Positions 37,616 to 47,419 of a stretch of DNA of 64,000 nucleotides are shown one piece after another. The position numbers and the translations under genes were made by a program. How positions within the stretch are numbered: the stretch's first letter is position 1; each line of letters begins with the position of its first letter. The notes beneath the pieces were generated by a model. It saw only the letters and a list, made by a program, of their open reading frames with translations. It was not told the DNA's origin and did not search any database. The DNA comes from Aureimonas sp. SK2 (GTDB taxonomy: Bacteria > Pseudomonadota > Alphaproteobacteria > Rhizobiales > Rhizobiaceae): positions 62,001-126,000 of the forward strand of contig NZ_JAPZDS010000012.1 in the NCBI RefSeq assembly GCF_029813115.1, read 5' to 3'.

Positions 37616-39177
37616 GCACCGCCCCCGGCGGCGCCGGAGACGAGACGCACAGCTTCACCCTCGACCTTCCCGACGAAGCGGCGACACGGCGCCTCGCCGC
37701 CGTCCTTGCTCCTCTCCTCGGAACAGGGGACGTCCTCGCCCTGTCCGGACCGCTCGGCGCCGGCAAGACGACGCTCGCGCGCGCGCTCATCCGCGCGGTG
37801 GCGGGCGATCCGGATCTCGAGGTCCCCTCGCCCACCTATACGCTGGTCCAGATCTACCCGACGCGCCCGCGCATCAGCCATTTCGACCTCTACCGCCTGT
37901 CCGATCCGGAAGAGCTGGTCGAACTCGGCTTCGAGGAGGCGGCGGAGGCCGGGATCGTGCTGGCTGAATGGCCGGAGCAGGCGCAGGAGATCCTGCGCGT
38001 CGCCAATCTCCGCCTGACCCTGACCGATACGCCGGGCGGCGGGCGGCAGGCGGTGCTCGCGGCCCTGCCGGAGATGGCCGCCCGCCTCGATCGTCCCATG
38101 GCGTTGATGGCCTTTCTCGAAGCCGCCGCGCAAGGCGGTGCCGAGCGTGTGCCCTTTCCCGGCGACGCCTCGGCGCGCCGCTACGAGGTGCTCACTGCCC
38201 GAGACGGGCGGCCGCTGATCCTGATGGATTCGCCGGATCTCGTCCTGGGTCCGCCGGTGCGGGACGGCCGCGCCTATGCCGAGATCGCGCGCTCGGCCCG
38301 CAACACCGTACCCTTTGTGGCCGTGGCCGAGGCGTTGCGCGCACGCGGCCTCGTGACGCCCCGCATCCACGCCTTCGATACGGCCCGCGGCTTCGTGCTG
38401 ATGGAAGACCTAGGTCGCGAGGGCGTGCTCGACGCGGCCGGCCGGCCGATCCCGGAGCGCTACGAAGCGGCGATGCTGGCGCTTGCCCATCTCCACGCGA
38501 CGCCGTTCGACGGGCATCTCCGATTGCCGGACGGCCGCCCCTACGACGTGCCCCCCTTCGATCATGCCGCCATGGCCATCGAGGCCAGCCTCCTCCTCGA
38601 CTGGTATGTGCCCCATGTCTTCGGCCGGCCCGCGACGGAGGCCGAGCGGGCGGAATTCGAAGCGGTCTGGAACCGACTCTTCACGATCCTCGACACGGCC
38701 GAGCGCCACATCGTCCAGCGCGACGTGCAGGCGCCGAACCTCATCTGGCGCGCGGGCGAAACCGGGCTCGACCGCATCGCCTTCCTGGACTTCCAGGACG
38801 CCATGGTCGGCCCGTCCGCCTACGACGTGGCCGCCCTCGCCCACGATCCGCGCGTCACCATCGAGCCCGAGCTGGAGGCTCGGCTTCGCACTGCCTATGT
38901 CGCCGCGCGCCGCGCCACCGACCCGGACTTCGACGTGGCCGGTTTCGAGACCGCCTACGCCATCATGGCCGCGCAGCGCCAGACCAAGATCCTCGGCATC
39001 TTCGTTCGCCTCCTGCGCCGGGATGGCAAGCCGCAATACCTGCGTCACATTCCGCGGATTAAAGCCTATCTCAAGAAAACGCTAAGCCATCCGTCGCTCG
39101 GCGAACTGGCACGCCTCTACGAAGCGTGGCAGATTCTGGCCGACCAAGACGCCCCTTCCGATACGAGCCAGACGTGA
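37612..39177 (+). CDS. tsaE: TsaE-AmgK fusion: tRNA t6A synthesis ATPase joined to sugar (MurNAc) kinase-like domain
   Basis: A 521-residue two-domain protein. Residues 1 to about 160 are TsaE, the ATPase of the t6A37 tRNA-modification complex: GPLGAGKTTLARALIRAV, PSPTYTLVQIY and ISHFDLYRLSDPEELVELGFEE. Residues about 163-521 are an aminoglycoside-phosphotransferase-fold kinase: ASARRYEVL, FVLMEDLGREGV, catalytic HIVQRDVQAPNLIW and metal-binding IAFLDFQDAMVGPSAYDVAAL. The second domain matches AmgK, the MurNAc/GlcNAc anomeric kinase, and MurU follows immediately. This fusion is known in Rhizobiales. The ATG overlaps the divL stop. Confidence 0.9.
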   Translation: MSTAPGGAGDETHSFTLDLPDEAATRRLAAVLAPLLGTGDVLALSGPLGAGKTTLARALIRAVAGDPDLEVPSPTYTLVQIYPTRPRISHFDLYRLSDPEELVELGFEEAAEAGIVLAEWPEQAQEILRVANLRLTLTDTPGGGRQAVLAALPEMAARLDRPMALMAFLEAAAQGGAERVPFPGDASARRYEVLTARDGRPLILMDSPDLVLGPPVRDGRAYAEIARSARNTVPFVAVAEALRARGLVTPRIHAFDTARGFVLMEDLGREGVLDAAGRPIPERYEAAMLALAHLHATPFDGHLRLPDGRPYDVPPFDHAAMAIEASLLLDWYVPHVFGRPATEAERAEFEAVWNRLFTILDTAERHIVQRDVQAPNLIWRAGETGLDRIAFLDFQDAMVGPSAYDVAALAHDPRVTIEPELEARLRTAYVAARRATDPDFDVAGFETAYAIMAAQRQTKILGIFVRLLRRDGKPQYLRHIPRIKAYLKKTLSHPSLGELARLYEAWQILADQDAPSDTSQT

Positions 39178-39944
39178 ACGCCCGCATCATTCCCGCCCGT
39201 CCTCCCCGCGCGCCCAAGCCGAAGACCGCGATGATCCTCGCCGCAGGCCTCGGCAAGCGCATGCGCCCAATCACCTCGACCATCCCCAAGCCCCTCGTCG
39301 AAATCCGCGGCAAGGCGCTGATCGACTACGGGCTCGACGCGCTCGCCCGCAACGGCGTCGAGCGCGTCGTGGTCAACGTCCACTATATGGCCGACCTGAT
39401 GCGCGCCCACCTGCGCAAGCGCCGCGACATGGAGGTCGTCGTCTCCGACGAGAGCGACAGGCTGCTCGAGTCGGGCGGCGGCATCGTGCGCGCCCTGCCG
39501 CTGCTCGGCGACGATCCGTTCTATCTCATCAATTCCGACACGTTCTGGATCGACGGCTACCGCGACAACCTCGACCTTCTCGCCGATCTCTGGAACCCGG
39601 CGGACGCCGACATGGCCCTCCTCATCGCCGAGATGCGGCAAGCCACCGGCTACGAGGGGCGCGGCGACTTCACCATGGACCGCGAGGGCCGCCTGCGCCG
39701 CGTCGCCGAGCGCGACATGAGCCCCTTCATCTACGCCGGCGCCGGCATTCTGAAGCCCGACCTCTTCCGCGATCTCCCCGAGGAGACCTTCTCCCTCAAC
39801 CGCGTCTTCGACCGCTCCATCGAGGCCGAACGCCTCTTCGGCGTGCGCCTTGATGGACTTTGGATCACCGTCGGCACCCCCCGCGCCATCGCCGAGGCCG
39901 AAGCCGCCTTCGCGGCCAGCGCGACGCGGGCCGAGAGGGCCTGA
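39174..39944 (+). CDS. murU: Nucleotidyltransferase, MurU-like (MurNAc-1-phosphate uridylyltransferase)
   Basis: A 256-residue sugar-nucleotidyltransferase: AMILAAGLGKRMRPITSTIPKPLVEI (nucleotide-binding loop and catalytic Lys), LLESGGGI, FYLINSDTFWIDGY (metal Asp) and a C-terminal GLWITVGTPRAI. With AmgK it forms the cell-wall recycling shortcut that makes UDP-MurNAc and bypasses MurA, the fosfomycin target. The start is GTG at 39174 overlapping the previous stop by four bases (GTGA). UDP-MurNAc as the product is inferred from pairing with the AmgK domain. Confidence 0.85.
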   Translation: MNARIIPARPPRAPKPKTAMILAAGLGKRMRPITSTIPKPLVEIRGKALIDYGLDALARNGVERVVVNVHYMADLMRAHLRKRRDMEVVVSDESDRLLESGGGIVRALPLLGDDPFYLINSDTFWIDGYRDNLDLLADLWNPADADMALLIAEMRQATGYEGRGDFTMDREGRLRRVAERDMSPFIYAGAGILKPDLFRDLPEETFSLNRVFDRSIEAERLFGVRLDGLWITVGTPRAIAEAEAAFAASATRAERA

Positions 39945-39951
39945 GGATAAA

Positions 39952-40127
39952 GCGGGGTTCCACCCCGCACCCCGCCAGGGGAAATGATTTCCCCTGGACC
40001 CCTCGTCGTTTTGCGATGTGTCCGAAGGTGAGGAGGGCCAGCGGCCCTCCTCACCTTCGGAAAAGTCCCAGACGGAAAGAAGGGTTCGGGAATTCCTTCC
40101 CGAGCGGGGATCGGGGCGGCAGCCCCG
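39952..40127. repeat. Cluster of four hairpins in the murU-addB gap
   Basis: The 228-base gap contains four perfect inverted repeats: a 7-bp stem at 39952-39968; a 10-bp stem (CCAGGGGAAA / TTTCCCCTGG) at 39975-39997; a 19-bp stem with a 3-base loop at 40021-40061; and a 6-bp stem at 40112-40127. TTTT follows the second by about 11 bases. They may end murU transcription. The mosaic resembles palindromic intergenic repeats of other alphaproteobacteria. Confidence 0.75.
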
Positions 40128-40172
40128 TCAAGCCCTTTCACCCACCCTGCCCGCTCGGCTAGGGTGGCCGCG

Positions 40173-43100
40173 ATGCCCTCGCATGTCTTCTCCATCGCCC
40201 CTGCCCTACCCTTCCTGCCGACGCTGGCGCGTGGCGTCCTCGACGGGCGTTTCCTGCCGGGGGAGGATTTTTCTGCCGATCCGCTGGCGCTCGCCGGCCT
40301 GACGATCCTGGTGCCGACGCGGCGCTCGGCGCGATCGCTGGCGGGCGAGTTCGCGCGGGCGATGGGCGGCGGATCGGCCATCCTCCCTTCCATCCGCACC
40401 CTGGCGGAGGCGGACGAGGGGGCGGCCTTCGTCGGCCTGGAGAACAGCCTCGCCCCGGCGATGGACCCGCTGGAGCGCCATCTCCTCCTGGCGCGGCTGG
40501 TGCGCTTCTGGAAGGACGGCTTGAACCGGCAGGCGTTGCGGGTGCTGGCGAACGAGGAGATCGTGCTGCCGGCGTCGGCGGCCGACGCGCTTTATTCGGC
40601 CGAGGACCTCTGCGTCTTTCTCGACGAGGCGGTGACGGAAGAGGCGGGCCTGCACAAGCTGACGGGCCTTGCGCCCGACCGCCTCGCCGAATGGTGGCAG
40701 CTCACGCTGACCTTTCTGTCGATCCTCTCCGAACAATGGCCGGCGATCCTGAGGGAACGGGGCGTCGAGGACCGCGCGACCCTGCGCCGGCATTGGTTCG
40801 ACGCGGAAGCCGAGCGGCTCGTGGCCAGCGGCTCGCGCGGACCGGTCATCGTCGCGGGCTCGACGGCGACGGCGCCTTCGACGCTGCGCTTCCTGCGGGC
40901 GGTGGCGGGCCTGCCCAACGGGGCGGTGATCCTGCCGGGCGTCGACTGCCACCTCGACGACAGGAGCTTCGATGCGATCGACCGCTCCCGTTCCATCGCC
41001 GCGCCCGGCCATCCGCAGCATGCCCTGAAGCGCATCCTGCAGGGGCTGCTGGTCGAGCGGGCAGGGATCGAGCTCCTGTGTCCGAAGGAAGGCCATCCGC
41101 TCCTGGCCCGCGAGCGCTTCCTGTCCGACGCGCTGCGCCCGGCCGAGACGACAGACGTCTGGCCGGAGGCGAGCCGGCGCCACGGATCGGAGGCGCTGGA
41201 CGGGCTGGAGCTGATCGAGGCGGCGGACGAGCGCGAGGAAGCGTTGGCGATCGCGGTGGCGATCCGCGACGCGCTGTCCGACCCGGACGCGACGGTGGCG
41301 CTGACGACGCCGGACCGCAACCTCGCCCGCCGCGTCTCGGCCGAGCTGGAGCGCTTCGGCGTCGCCGCCAACGATTCCGCTGGCCGCCCGCTCCATGCGA
41401 CGCCGCCCGGCACCTTCTGCCTCCTGGCGCTGTCCGTGGCGCTGGAGCCCGGCGATCCGATCACGCTCCTGTCGCTCCTCAAGCACCCGCTCCTACGGCT
41501 CGGCCTGTCGCCCGCGCGGGCGCGCGAGGCGGCGCGCACGATCGAGCTGATCGCGCTGCGCGGCGGCTGCGGCGTGGCGGACGGCGCGAAGCTCGCTTCA
41601 CTCTTCGCCGAGCGGCGGAAAGTCGCCGAGGCGGTGGACGGCCGCGCTCCGCGCCCCGTGCAGCTCGTGCCGGAAGAGGACCGCGACGCCGCGCAATCGC
41701 TCGCCGAGCGGCTGGAAGCGGCGTTGCAGCCGCTGTCCGGTCTGCGGGACGCCGGCGAGCAGGAACTGGCCGAGTACGCCGTCTGCCTGACGCGCGTCCT
41801 CGAAGCGCTGGCCGCGGACGAGGACGGCACGCCGACGCCGCTTTATGCCGAGGAGGCGGGGACCGCCCTGCGTGACATGCTGCGCGGCTGGGTGGCGGCC
41901 CCCGAGACCGGCTTTTCCTTCCGCGCGCCCGAACTGCCCGATGTCGCGCTCGCCCTGATGCGCTCGATCAACGTGCGCCCGCGCGGCGGCCTGTCCCAGC
42001 GCGTCTTCATCTGGGGCGCGCTGGAGGCGCGGCTCCAGAGCGTCGACGTGATGATCCTCGGCGGCCTGAACGAAGGGACCTGGCCGGGCACCGCGCGCTC
42101 CGACGCGTTCCTGTCGCGCGTCATGCGCTCCGAGATCGACCTCGATCCCCCCGAGCGGCGTATCGGGCTCGCCGCCCATGACCTCTGGATGGCGCTCGGC
42201 TGCGGGCGGGTGCTTCTGGCGCGCTCGCACCGGGCGGGCGGCGCGCCGGCCATTCCCTCGCGCTGGCTCCAGCGCATCCTGACGCTGGCCGGGCCGGACG
42301 GCGCCCGGGCGCTGCGCCGGCGGGGCGAGACCTATCTCCACCATGCGAGACGATTGGACGAGCGCCCGCCCGAGCCCGCCGCGCCCCGGCCCGAGCCGAA
42401 GCCCCCGCTGGAAGCGCGCCCGATCCGCCACTCCTTCACGGAGGTGGAGACGCTGGTGCGCGACCCCTATGCGGTCTTCGCCCGGCGCGTCCTCCGCCTC
42501 GACCCGCTGCCCGAGATGATCCGTGCCCCTGGCGCACCGGAGCGCGGAGACCTTTATCACGCGATCCTCCACCGCTTCGTGGCCGAGGGCACCGATCCCA
42601 ACGCCGACGACGCGCGCGACAGGCTACTCGCCATCGCGCGAGAGGAATTCGACGCCGCCGCCTTGCCTCCCGAGATCGAGGCGGTCTGGTGGCCGCGCAT
42701 GGAGACGCTCGCCACCAACATGATCGCCTGGGAGCGCGAGCGGGCGCCGGACGTCGCCGAGCGGCTGACGGAGGTGCAGGGCCGCTACAGTCTCCCGGCG
42801 CTCGGCGTCGGCTTCCACGGCTATGCCGACCGCATCGACCGGATGCGCGACGGCTCGGTCGAGATCATCGACTACAAGACCGGCACCAACCCGTCGGTGA
42901 AACAGGCGCGCACGCTGCTCAGCCCACAGCTTCCGCTGGAGGGCGCGATGGCGCGGCTCGGCGGCTTCGACAAGCTCGGCCCCGCGCCGTCCGTGCGCGA
43001 CCTCCTCTACGTCCGACTGCGTGAGCGCGACTTCTACGAGGAGCGCCTCGCCCACAACGGCGGGCGCACGGGCGAGCCGCAGTCGGGCGACGGCCTCTCG

Positions 43101-43283
43101 GACGCCGCGCTTCGGGCCTTCCAGGGATTGGCCGCGGCCTATCGCAACCCGGAGAAGGGCTACCTTTCCCGCGCCCGGCCCTTCCAGGCGGGCGACTTCT
43201 CCGGCCCCTACGACCATCTGGCCCGCGCGCGGGAATGGACGGCCGCAGGCGCCGGTGCGGCCGACGAGGACGCTGCCGAATGA
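40173..43283 (+). CDS. addB: Double-strand break repair protein AddB
   Basis: AddB partners AddA in processing double-strand breaks for recombination. The 1036-residue protein has a degenerate N-terminal ATPase region (TILVPTRRSARSLAGEFARAM), the UvrD-like block VDVMILGGLNEGTWPGTARSDAFLSR, and a C-terminal RecB-type nuclease (RYSLPALGVGFHGYADRIDR, EIIDYKTGTNPSVKQ). The cysteines that hold an iron-sulfur cluster in Bacillus AddB are not visible at TEVETLVRDPYAVFARRVLRL, as is usual in alphaproteobacteria. The ATG at 40173 follows AGGGTGG; GTG 40164 is possible. It overlaps addA by four bases. Confidence 0.94.
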   Translation: MPSHVFSIAPALPFLPTLARGVLDGRFLPGEDFSADPLALAGLTILVPTRRSARSLAGEFARAMGGGSAILPSIRTLAEADEGAAFVGLENSLAPAMDPLERHLLLARLVRFWKDGLNRQALRVLANEEIVLPASAADALYSAEDLCVFLDEAVTEEAGLHKLTGLAPDRLAEWWQLTLTFLSILSEQWPAILRERGVEDRATLRRHWFDAEAERLVASGSRGPVIVAGSTATAPSTLRFLRAVAGLPNGAVILPGVDCHLDDRSFDAIDRSRSIAAPGHPQHALKRILQGLLVERAGIELLCPKEGHPLLARERFLSDALRPAETTDVWPEASRRHGSEALDGLELIEAADEREEALAIAVAIRDALSDPDATVALTTPDRNLARRVSAELERFGVAANDSAGRPLHATPPGTFCLLALSVALEPGDPITLLSLLKHPLLRLGLSPARAREAARTIELIALRGGCGVADGAKLASLFAERRKVAEAVDGRAPRPVQLVPEEDRDAAQSLAERLEAALQPLSGLRDAGEQELAEYAVCLTRVLEALAADEDGTPTPLYAEEAGTALRDMLRGWVAAPETGFSFRAPELPDVALALMRSINVRPRGGLSQRVFIWGALEARLQSVDVMILGGLNEGTWPGTARSDAFLSRVMRSEIDLDPPERRIGLAAHDLWMALGCGRVLLARSHRAGGAPAIPSRWLQRILTLAGPDGARALRRRGETYLHHARRLDERPPEPAAPRPEPKPPLEARPIRHSFTEVETLVRDPYAVFARRVLRLDPLPEMIRAPGAPERGDLYHAILHRFVAEGTDPNADDARDRLLAIAREEFDAAALPPEIEAVWWPRMETLATNMIAWERERAPDVAERLTEVQGRYSLPALGVGFHGYADRIDRMRDGSVEIIDYKTGTNPSVKQARTLLSPQLPLEGAMARLGGFDKLGPAPSVRDLLYVRLRERDFYEERLAHNGGRTGEPQSGDGLSDAALRAFQGLAAAYRNPEKGYLSRARPFQAGDFSGPYDHLARAREWTAAGAGAADEDAAE

Positions 43284-46200
43284 GCGAGATCCTTCCCGCC
43301 ACGATCGAGGCGCAGCGCATCGCCTCGGACCCGCAGCGCTCCGTCTTCGTCGCGGCCAACGCGGGCTCCGGCAAGACGCATGTCCTGACCGAGCGCGTCG
43401 TGCGCCTCTTGCTCGCCGGCGCCGAGCCGTCGAAGATCCTGTGCCTGACCTACACCAAGGCGGCGGCCGCGGAGATGCAGACGCGCGTCTTCCAGCGCCT
43501 GTCGCACTGGGCGGTGACGGACGAGGAGACGCTCCAAAAGGCCATCGAGGACCTCGACAAGCGCCGCCCCTCCCAGGAGCGCCTCGCCGAGGCCCGGCGC
43601 CTCTTCGCCCGCGCTCTCGAAGCGCCGGGCGGGCTGAAGATCCAGACCATCCACGCCTTCTGCGAGGCGGTGCTCCACCAGTTTCCGCTGGAAGCCAACA
43701 TTCCCGGCCATTTCGAGGTGATGGACGAGACGGAAAGCGCCCTTCTCCTCGCCGAGGCCCGGCGCATGCTGATCGCTGGCGCGCAGACCCGGCCGGACGA
43801 CCCCGGTGGCCAGGACGCGGAGGACGCCGCGATCGCACATGCCTTTGCCGATGCGCTGTCGATGGCGGGCGAATGGGGGCTCGACGCCCTCCTCTCGGAG
43901 ATCGTGCAGCGCCGCGACCGGCTGCGGCGGCACCTGGAGGCGACGGGCGGACGCGAGGCGGCCGAGGAGCGGCTGCGCCGTGCGCTGGGGCTCCGGCCCG
44001 GCGAAACGGAAGCGAGCGCCTTGGCGGGCGCCGTCGATCCGCCGGGCTTCGAGGAGAGCTTCCGCGAGGCGCTGGCGGAAGCCGCCGGGCGCAGTGGCAA
44101 GGCGACCGACCTCAAACTTTCGGGCAAGCTCGCGCTGGTGGACGAGGCGACGACACCGGAGGCCCGTTTTGCCGCGCTCTGTTCCGTGGCCTTCAAGGCC
44201 GACGGCGGGCGCTACAAGGCGTCGAGCGTCGCGACCAAGGCCGTCACCGGGGCCTTCCCCGATTTCGAGGAGCGGCTGGACCAGCTTGCCGAGTTCCTGG
44301 AGGAGCGGCGCGAGCGGCTCGCCACCTTGCGCCTCGCGCGTGCCAGCGGCGCGGCGCTGACCATCGCCGAGAAGCTGGAGGCGGACTACGCCTCGTTGAA
44401 GCGTCGGCGCGGCCGGCTCGACTTCGAGGACCTGATCGTGCGCACGGCAGATCTCCTCCTGCGGGCGGAGGCGTCGGCCTGGGTGCATTTCAAGCTCGAC
44501 CAGGGCATCGACCACGTGCTGGTGGACGAGGCGCAGGACACGAGCCCGCGCCAGTGGCAGGTGGTGCGCCAGCTCGTCGAGGAATTCTTCGCCGGCGCCT
44601 CGGCCAGCGTCCGGCCGCGCACGGTGTTCGCGGTCGGCGACGAGAAGCAGTCGATCTACTCCTTCCAGGGCGCCTCGCCGGAGATGTTCGCCCGCGAGCG
44701 CGACCACCTGCGCACGCTGGCGGAAGGAGGCGAGCGGCCCTTCGCGCGCGTCGAGCTGCACCAGTCCTTCCGCTCGGTGCCGGACATCCTCCAAGCCGTG
44801 GACCAGGTCTTCGCCGACCCGGCCGACCGGCGCGGCCTCCAGTCCGACGACGGCCCGCCCGTCCACGTCTCGACCCGCACCAGCGATCCCGGTCTGATCG
44901 AGGTCTGGCCGGTGGTCGTGCCGGCCACCGTGCCCCAGCACGAGGACTGGCTGACGCCGGTCGACCTCCAGCCGGAATCTTCGCCCGCGCACCGTCTCGC
45001 TGCCCGTATCGCGGTGCGCATCGACGAATGGATCGGCCGGCCGATCCGCGTGAAGGGCAAGCTGCGCCCCTTGAACGCCGGCGACGTCCTGATCCTGGTG
45101 CGCAAGCGCTCCGGCTTCGTGGCGGCCATGGGCGCGGCGTTGCGCGAGCGCAGGATCCCCGTCGCGGGCGCCGACCGGCTCGTGATCACCGACCATATCG
45201 CCGTCGCCGACCTCGCAGCCCTCGGCCGCACCGTCTCCAACGCCGAGGACGAGCTGTCGTTGGCGGCCGTGCTCAAGAGCCCGCTCTTCGGCTTCTCCGA
45301 CGACGAACTCATGGCGCTGGCCCTGTCGCGCCGGAGCGCCAAACAGCCAGAGGCCCTTTACTTCGCCCTGCGCCGTCTGGCCGGCAGCCGAGGCGAGGAG
45401 CGCATACCGGATTTCGTGAAGGGCAAGGCTCGACGCGAGCTTCTGGAAAAGGCCGAAGCGGCGTTCAAGCGGCTGGAGGAGCTGCGCCGGCGCGCCGGCT
45501 TCGAGACGGTCTTCACCTTCTTCGCCCGCATTCTCGGCCCCGAGGAGGGCCGCGCCAAGCTCGTCGCCCGGCTCGGGCGGGACGCCGGCGACGTAGTGGA
45601 CGCGTTCCTCGACCTGGCGCTTGCCGAGGAGCAGGCCGGACGCGGCGGGCTGGAGGCGTTCCTGGCGGATCTCGCCGCCTCGCCTCCCGAGATCAAGCGC
45701 GAGATGGAGCACGGACGCGGCGAGGTGCGCATCATGACGACGCACGCTTCCAAGGGCCTGGAGGCGCCGGTCGTCTTCCTAGTCGATCCGGGCTCGGCGC
45801 CGTTCAGCCATTCGCACGGCGCCAAGCTGATGGAATGGACCGATATGCCCGGTCGCCCGCCCGGCATGCCGCCGGCCTTCTTGTGGTGCCCGGATATTTC
45901 GGCGCGCGACGCGGCCGTCAGCGGCCTTCGCGAGGCCGAGCGCGCGAGGGCCGAGGACGAGTACCGCCGCCTCCTCTATGTCGGGCTGACGCGGGCGGCC
46001 GACCGGCTGGTGGTCTGCGGCCTGTCGGGTGTGCGCGGGCCGGACGAGGCGTCTTGGCTCCAACGCGTCGAGGCCGCCCTCAAGCCGCATGCGCGCGAGA
46101 TCAAGCATCCCGAGACCGGCGAGACGCTGGCTTGGCGTCTCGGCGCGGAGCCGGACGGCGCCGCCCTCCCGCCGGTGGCCGGGCCCGACGAGCCGGTCTT

Positions 46201-46906
46201 CCGCGCGCTCGACCTTTCCCGGCTCGACCCCGAGGAACTGCCGCCCCGCCCGCTCCAGCCTTCCACCGCCTCGGGCGGCAGCCGGATCGAGCTCGCGGCG
46301 ATGGACGACACTGGCACGGTCACCGCATCTCCGGTTCTGGGGAACCTGCCGCGGCCGAACAGCGGCGTGCGGCGCGGCCTCCTGCTCCACCGCCTCCTGC
46401 AGGCGCTGCCCGATCTCGACCCGGCCGCTCGCGAGACGGCGGCCCGCGACTTCGCACGGCGCGAAGGGCGCGCGCTGGGCGAGGAGGAAGCGGACCGCAT
46501 CGCGGCCCAGGCGCTCGGCATCCTGTCCGAACCGGCCTATGCCGCGTTCTTCGCACCCGGCAACCGGGCGGAGGTGGCGGTCGCGGGCGAGATCGAACTC
46601 GGCGGGCGGCGCTATGCCGTCAGCGGCGCGATCGACCGGCTGGCGGTGAGCCAGCAAGCCGTCCACATCCTCGACTACAAGACGAACAGACCGTTTCCCG
46701 AACGGCTCGAGGACGTGCCGAGCGCCCATCTCCTGCAGCTCGCGCTCTATGCCGAAATGGTGCGCCCACTCTTCAAAGGCCGGCCGATCCGGGCGGCGCT
46801 CCTCTACAGCGAGGGGCCGAAACTGATCGAGGTGACGGAAGCGGCGATGGCCCAGGCGCTCGCCGAGCGGGCCGCGCGTTCGGTGGCTGGGGGCGGAGCC
46901 GCTTGA
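43280..46906 (+). CDS. addA: Double-strand break repair helicase AddA
   Basis: AddA is the UvrD-like 3'-5' helicase and nuclease of the AddAB complex. The 1208-residue protein has Walker A VAANAGSGKTHVLTERVVRLL, motif Ia LCLTYTKAAAAEM, Walker B DHVLVDEAQDTSPRQW, motif III VGDEKQSIYSFQGA and motif V IMTTHASKGLEAPVVFLVD. Motif VI is EYRRLLYVGLTRAADRLVV, and the C-terminal nuclease motif is VHILDYKTNRPFP. The ATG overlaps the addB stop (ATGA). The trxA gene follows after about 120 bases. Confidence 0.96.
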   Translation: MSEILPATIEAQRIASDPQRSVFVAANAGSGKTHVLTERVVRLLLAGAEPSKILCLTYTKAAAAEMQTRVFQRLSHWAVTDEETLQKAIEDLDKRRPSQERLAEARRLFARALEAPGGLKIQTIHAFCEAVLHQFPLEANIPGHFEVMDETESALLLAEARRMLIAGAQTRPDDPGGQDAEDAAIAHAFADALSMAGEWGLDALLSEIVQRRDRLRRHLEATGGREAAEERLRRALGLRPGETEASALAGAVDPPGFEESFREALAEAAGRSGKATDLKLSGKLALVDEATTPEARFAALCSVAFKADGGRYKASSVATKAVTGAFPDFEERLDQLAEFLEERRERLATLRLARASGAALTIAEKLEADYASLKRRRGRLDFEDLIVRTADLLLRAEASAWVHFKLDQGIDHVLVDEAQDTSPRQWQVVRQLVEEFFAGASASVRPRTVFAVGDEKQSIYSFQGASPEMFARERDHLRTLAEGGERPFARVELHQSFRSVPDILQAVDQVFADPADRRGLQSDDGPPVHVSTRTSDPGLIEVWPVVVPATVPQHEDWLTPVDLQPESSPAHRLAARIAVRIDEWIGRPIRVKGKLRPLNAGDVLILVRKRSGFVAAMGAALRERRIPVAGADRLVITDHIAVADLAALGRTVSNAEDELSLAAVLKSPLFGFSDDELMALALSRRSAKQPEALYFALRRLAGSRGEERIPDFVKGKARRELLEKAEAAFKRLEELRRRAGFETVFTFFARILGPEEGRAKLVARLGRDAGDVVDAFLDLALAEEQAGRGGLEAFLADLAASPPEIKREMEHGRGEVRIMTTHASKGLEAPVVFLVDPGSAPFSHSHGAKLMEWTDMPGRPPGMPPAFLWCPDISARDAAVSGLREAERARAEDEYRRLLYVGLTRAADRLVVCGLSGVRGPDEASWLQRVEAALKPHAREIKHPETGETLAWRLGAEPDGAALPPVAGPDEPVFRALDLSRLDPEELPPRPLQPSTASGGSRIELAAMDDTGTVTASPVLGNLPRPNSGVRRGLLLHRLLQALPDLDPAARETAARDFARREGRALGEEEADRIAAQALGILSEPAYAAFFAPGNRAEVAVAGEIELGGRRYAVSGAIDRLAVSQQAVHILDYKTNRPFPERLEDVPSAHLLQLALYAEMVRPLFKGRPIRAALLYSEGPKLIEVTEAAMAQALAERAARSVAGGGAA

Positions 46907-47030
46907 ACCGGCCGCCCCTCCCTTCTACCTATGAGGCACCCCGAGCCGGCGCCCGGCGATTCCCCGCGCCGGCTCTTTCCTGAACCATCGCGCGAGGCAC
47001 ATCTCAGGCCTTGCGGCACCGGAGTGTCCC

Positions 47031-47351
47031 ATGGCCACCAAGAAGACCGACAATGCCTCGTTCCAGACCGATGTCTTGCAGGCCGGCAAGCCGGTCGTGG
47101 TGGACTTCTGGGCCGAGTGGTGCGGCCCCTGCAAGATGATCGCCCCGAGCCTCGAGGAAATCTCGGAGGAGACCGACAAGGTCGACATCGTGAAGGTGAA
47201 CATCGACGAGAACCCGGATCTCGCCGCGCAGTTCGGCGTGCGCTCCATTCCGACGCTGATGCTCTTCAACCCCGGCCAGGAGCCGGTGGTGAAGGTCGGC
47301 GCCGCCGCCAAGAGCCAGATTCTCGCCTGGATCAATTCCAACGCGGCCTGA
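47031..47351 (+). CDS. trxA: Thioredoxin
   Basis: A 106-residue classical thioredoxin with redox site Cys31-Gly-Pro-Cys34 in [17 protein letters not shown] and the cis-proline motif [10 protein letters not shown]. It reduces cytoplasmic disulfides (ribonucleotide reductase, Msr). The ATG follows CGGAG. An intrinsic terminator lies right after it. Confidence 0.96.
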   Translation: MATKKTDNASFQTDVLQAGKPVVVDFWAEWCGPCKMIAPSLEEISEETDKVDIVKVNIDENPDLAAQFGVRSIPTLMLFNPGQEPVVKVGAAAKSQILAWINSNAA

Positions 47352-47376
47352 GCGTTTCGGACCTCAAACGATCCGG

Positions 47377-47409
47377 CCCCGCGACCGCCAGCCGGTCGCG
47401 GGGTTTTTT
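47377..47409 (+). terminator. Intrinsic terminator of trxA
   Basis: An 11-bp perfect stem (CCCCGCGACCG / CGGTCGCGGGG) with a 5-base loop is followed by TTTTTT. It lies 25 bases after trxA, before convergent folC. Confidence 0.92.
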
Positions 47410-47419
47410 CATGGGCGTT

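Noticed and set aside
43208-45745. An 845-codon minus-strand open frame inside addA
   Set aside because: The addA frame has all helicase and nuclease motifs; the opposite frame has none and biased composition.
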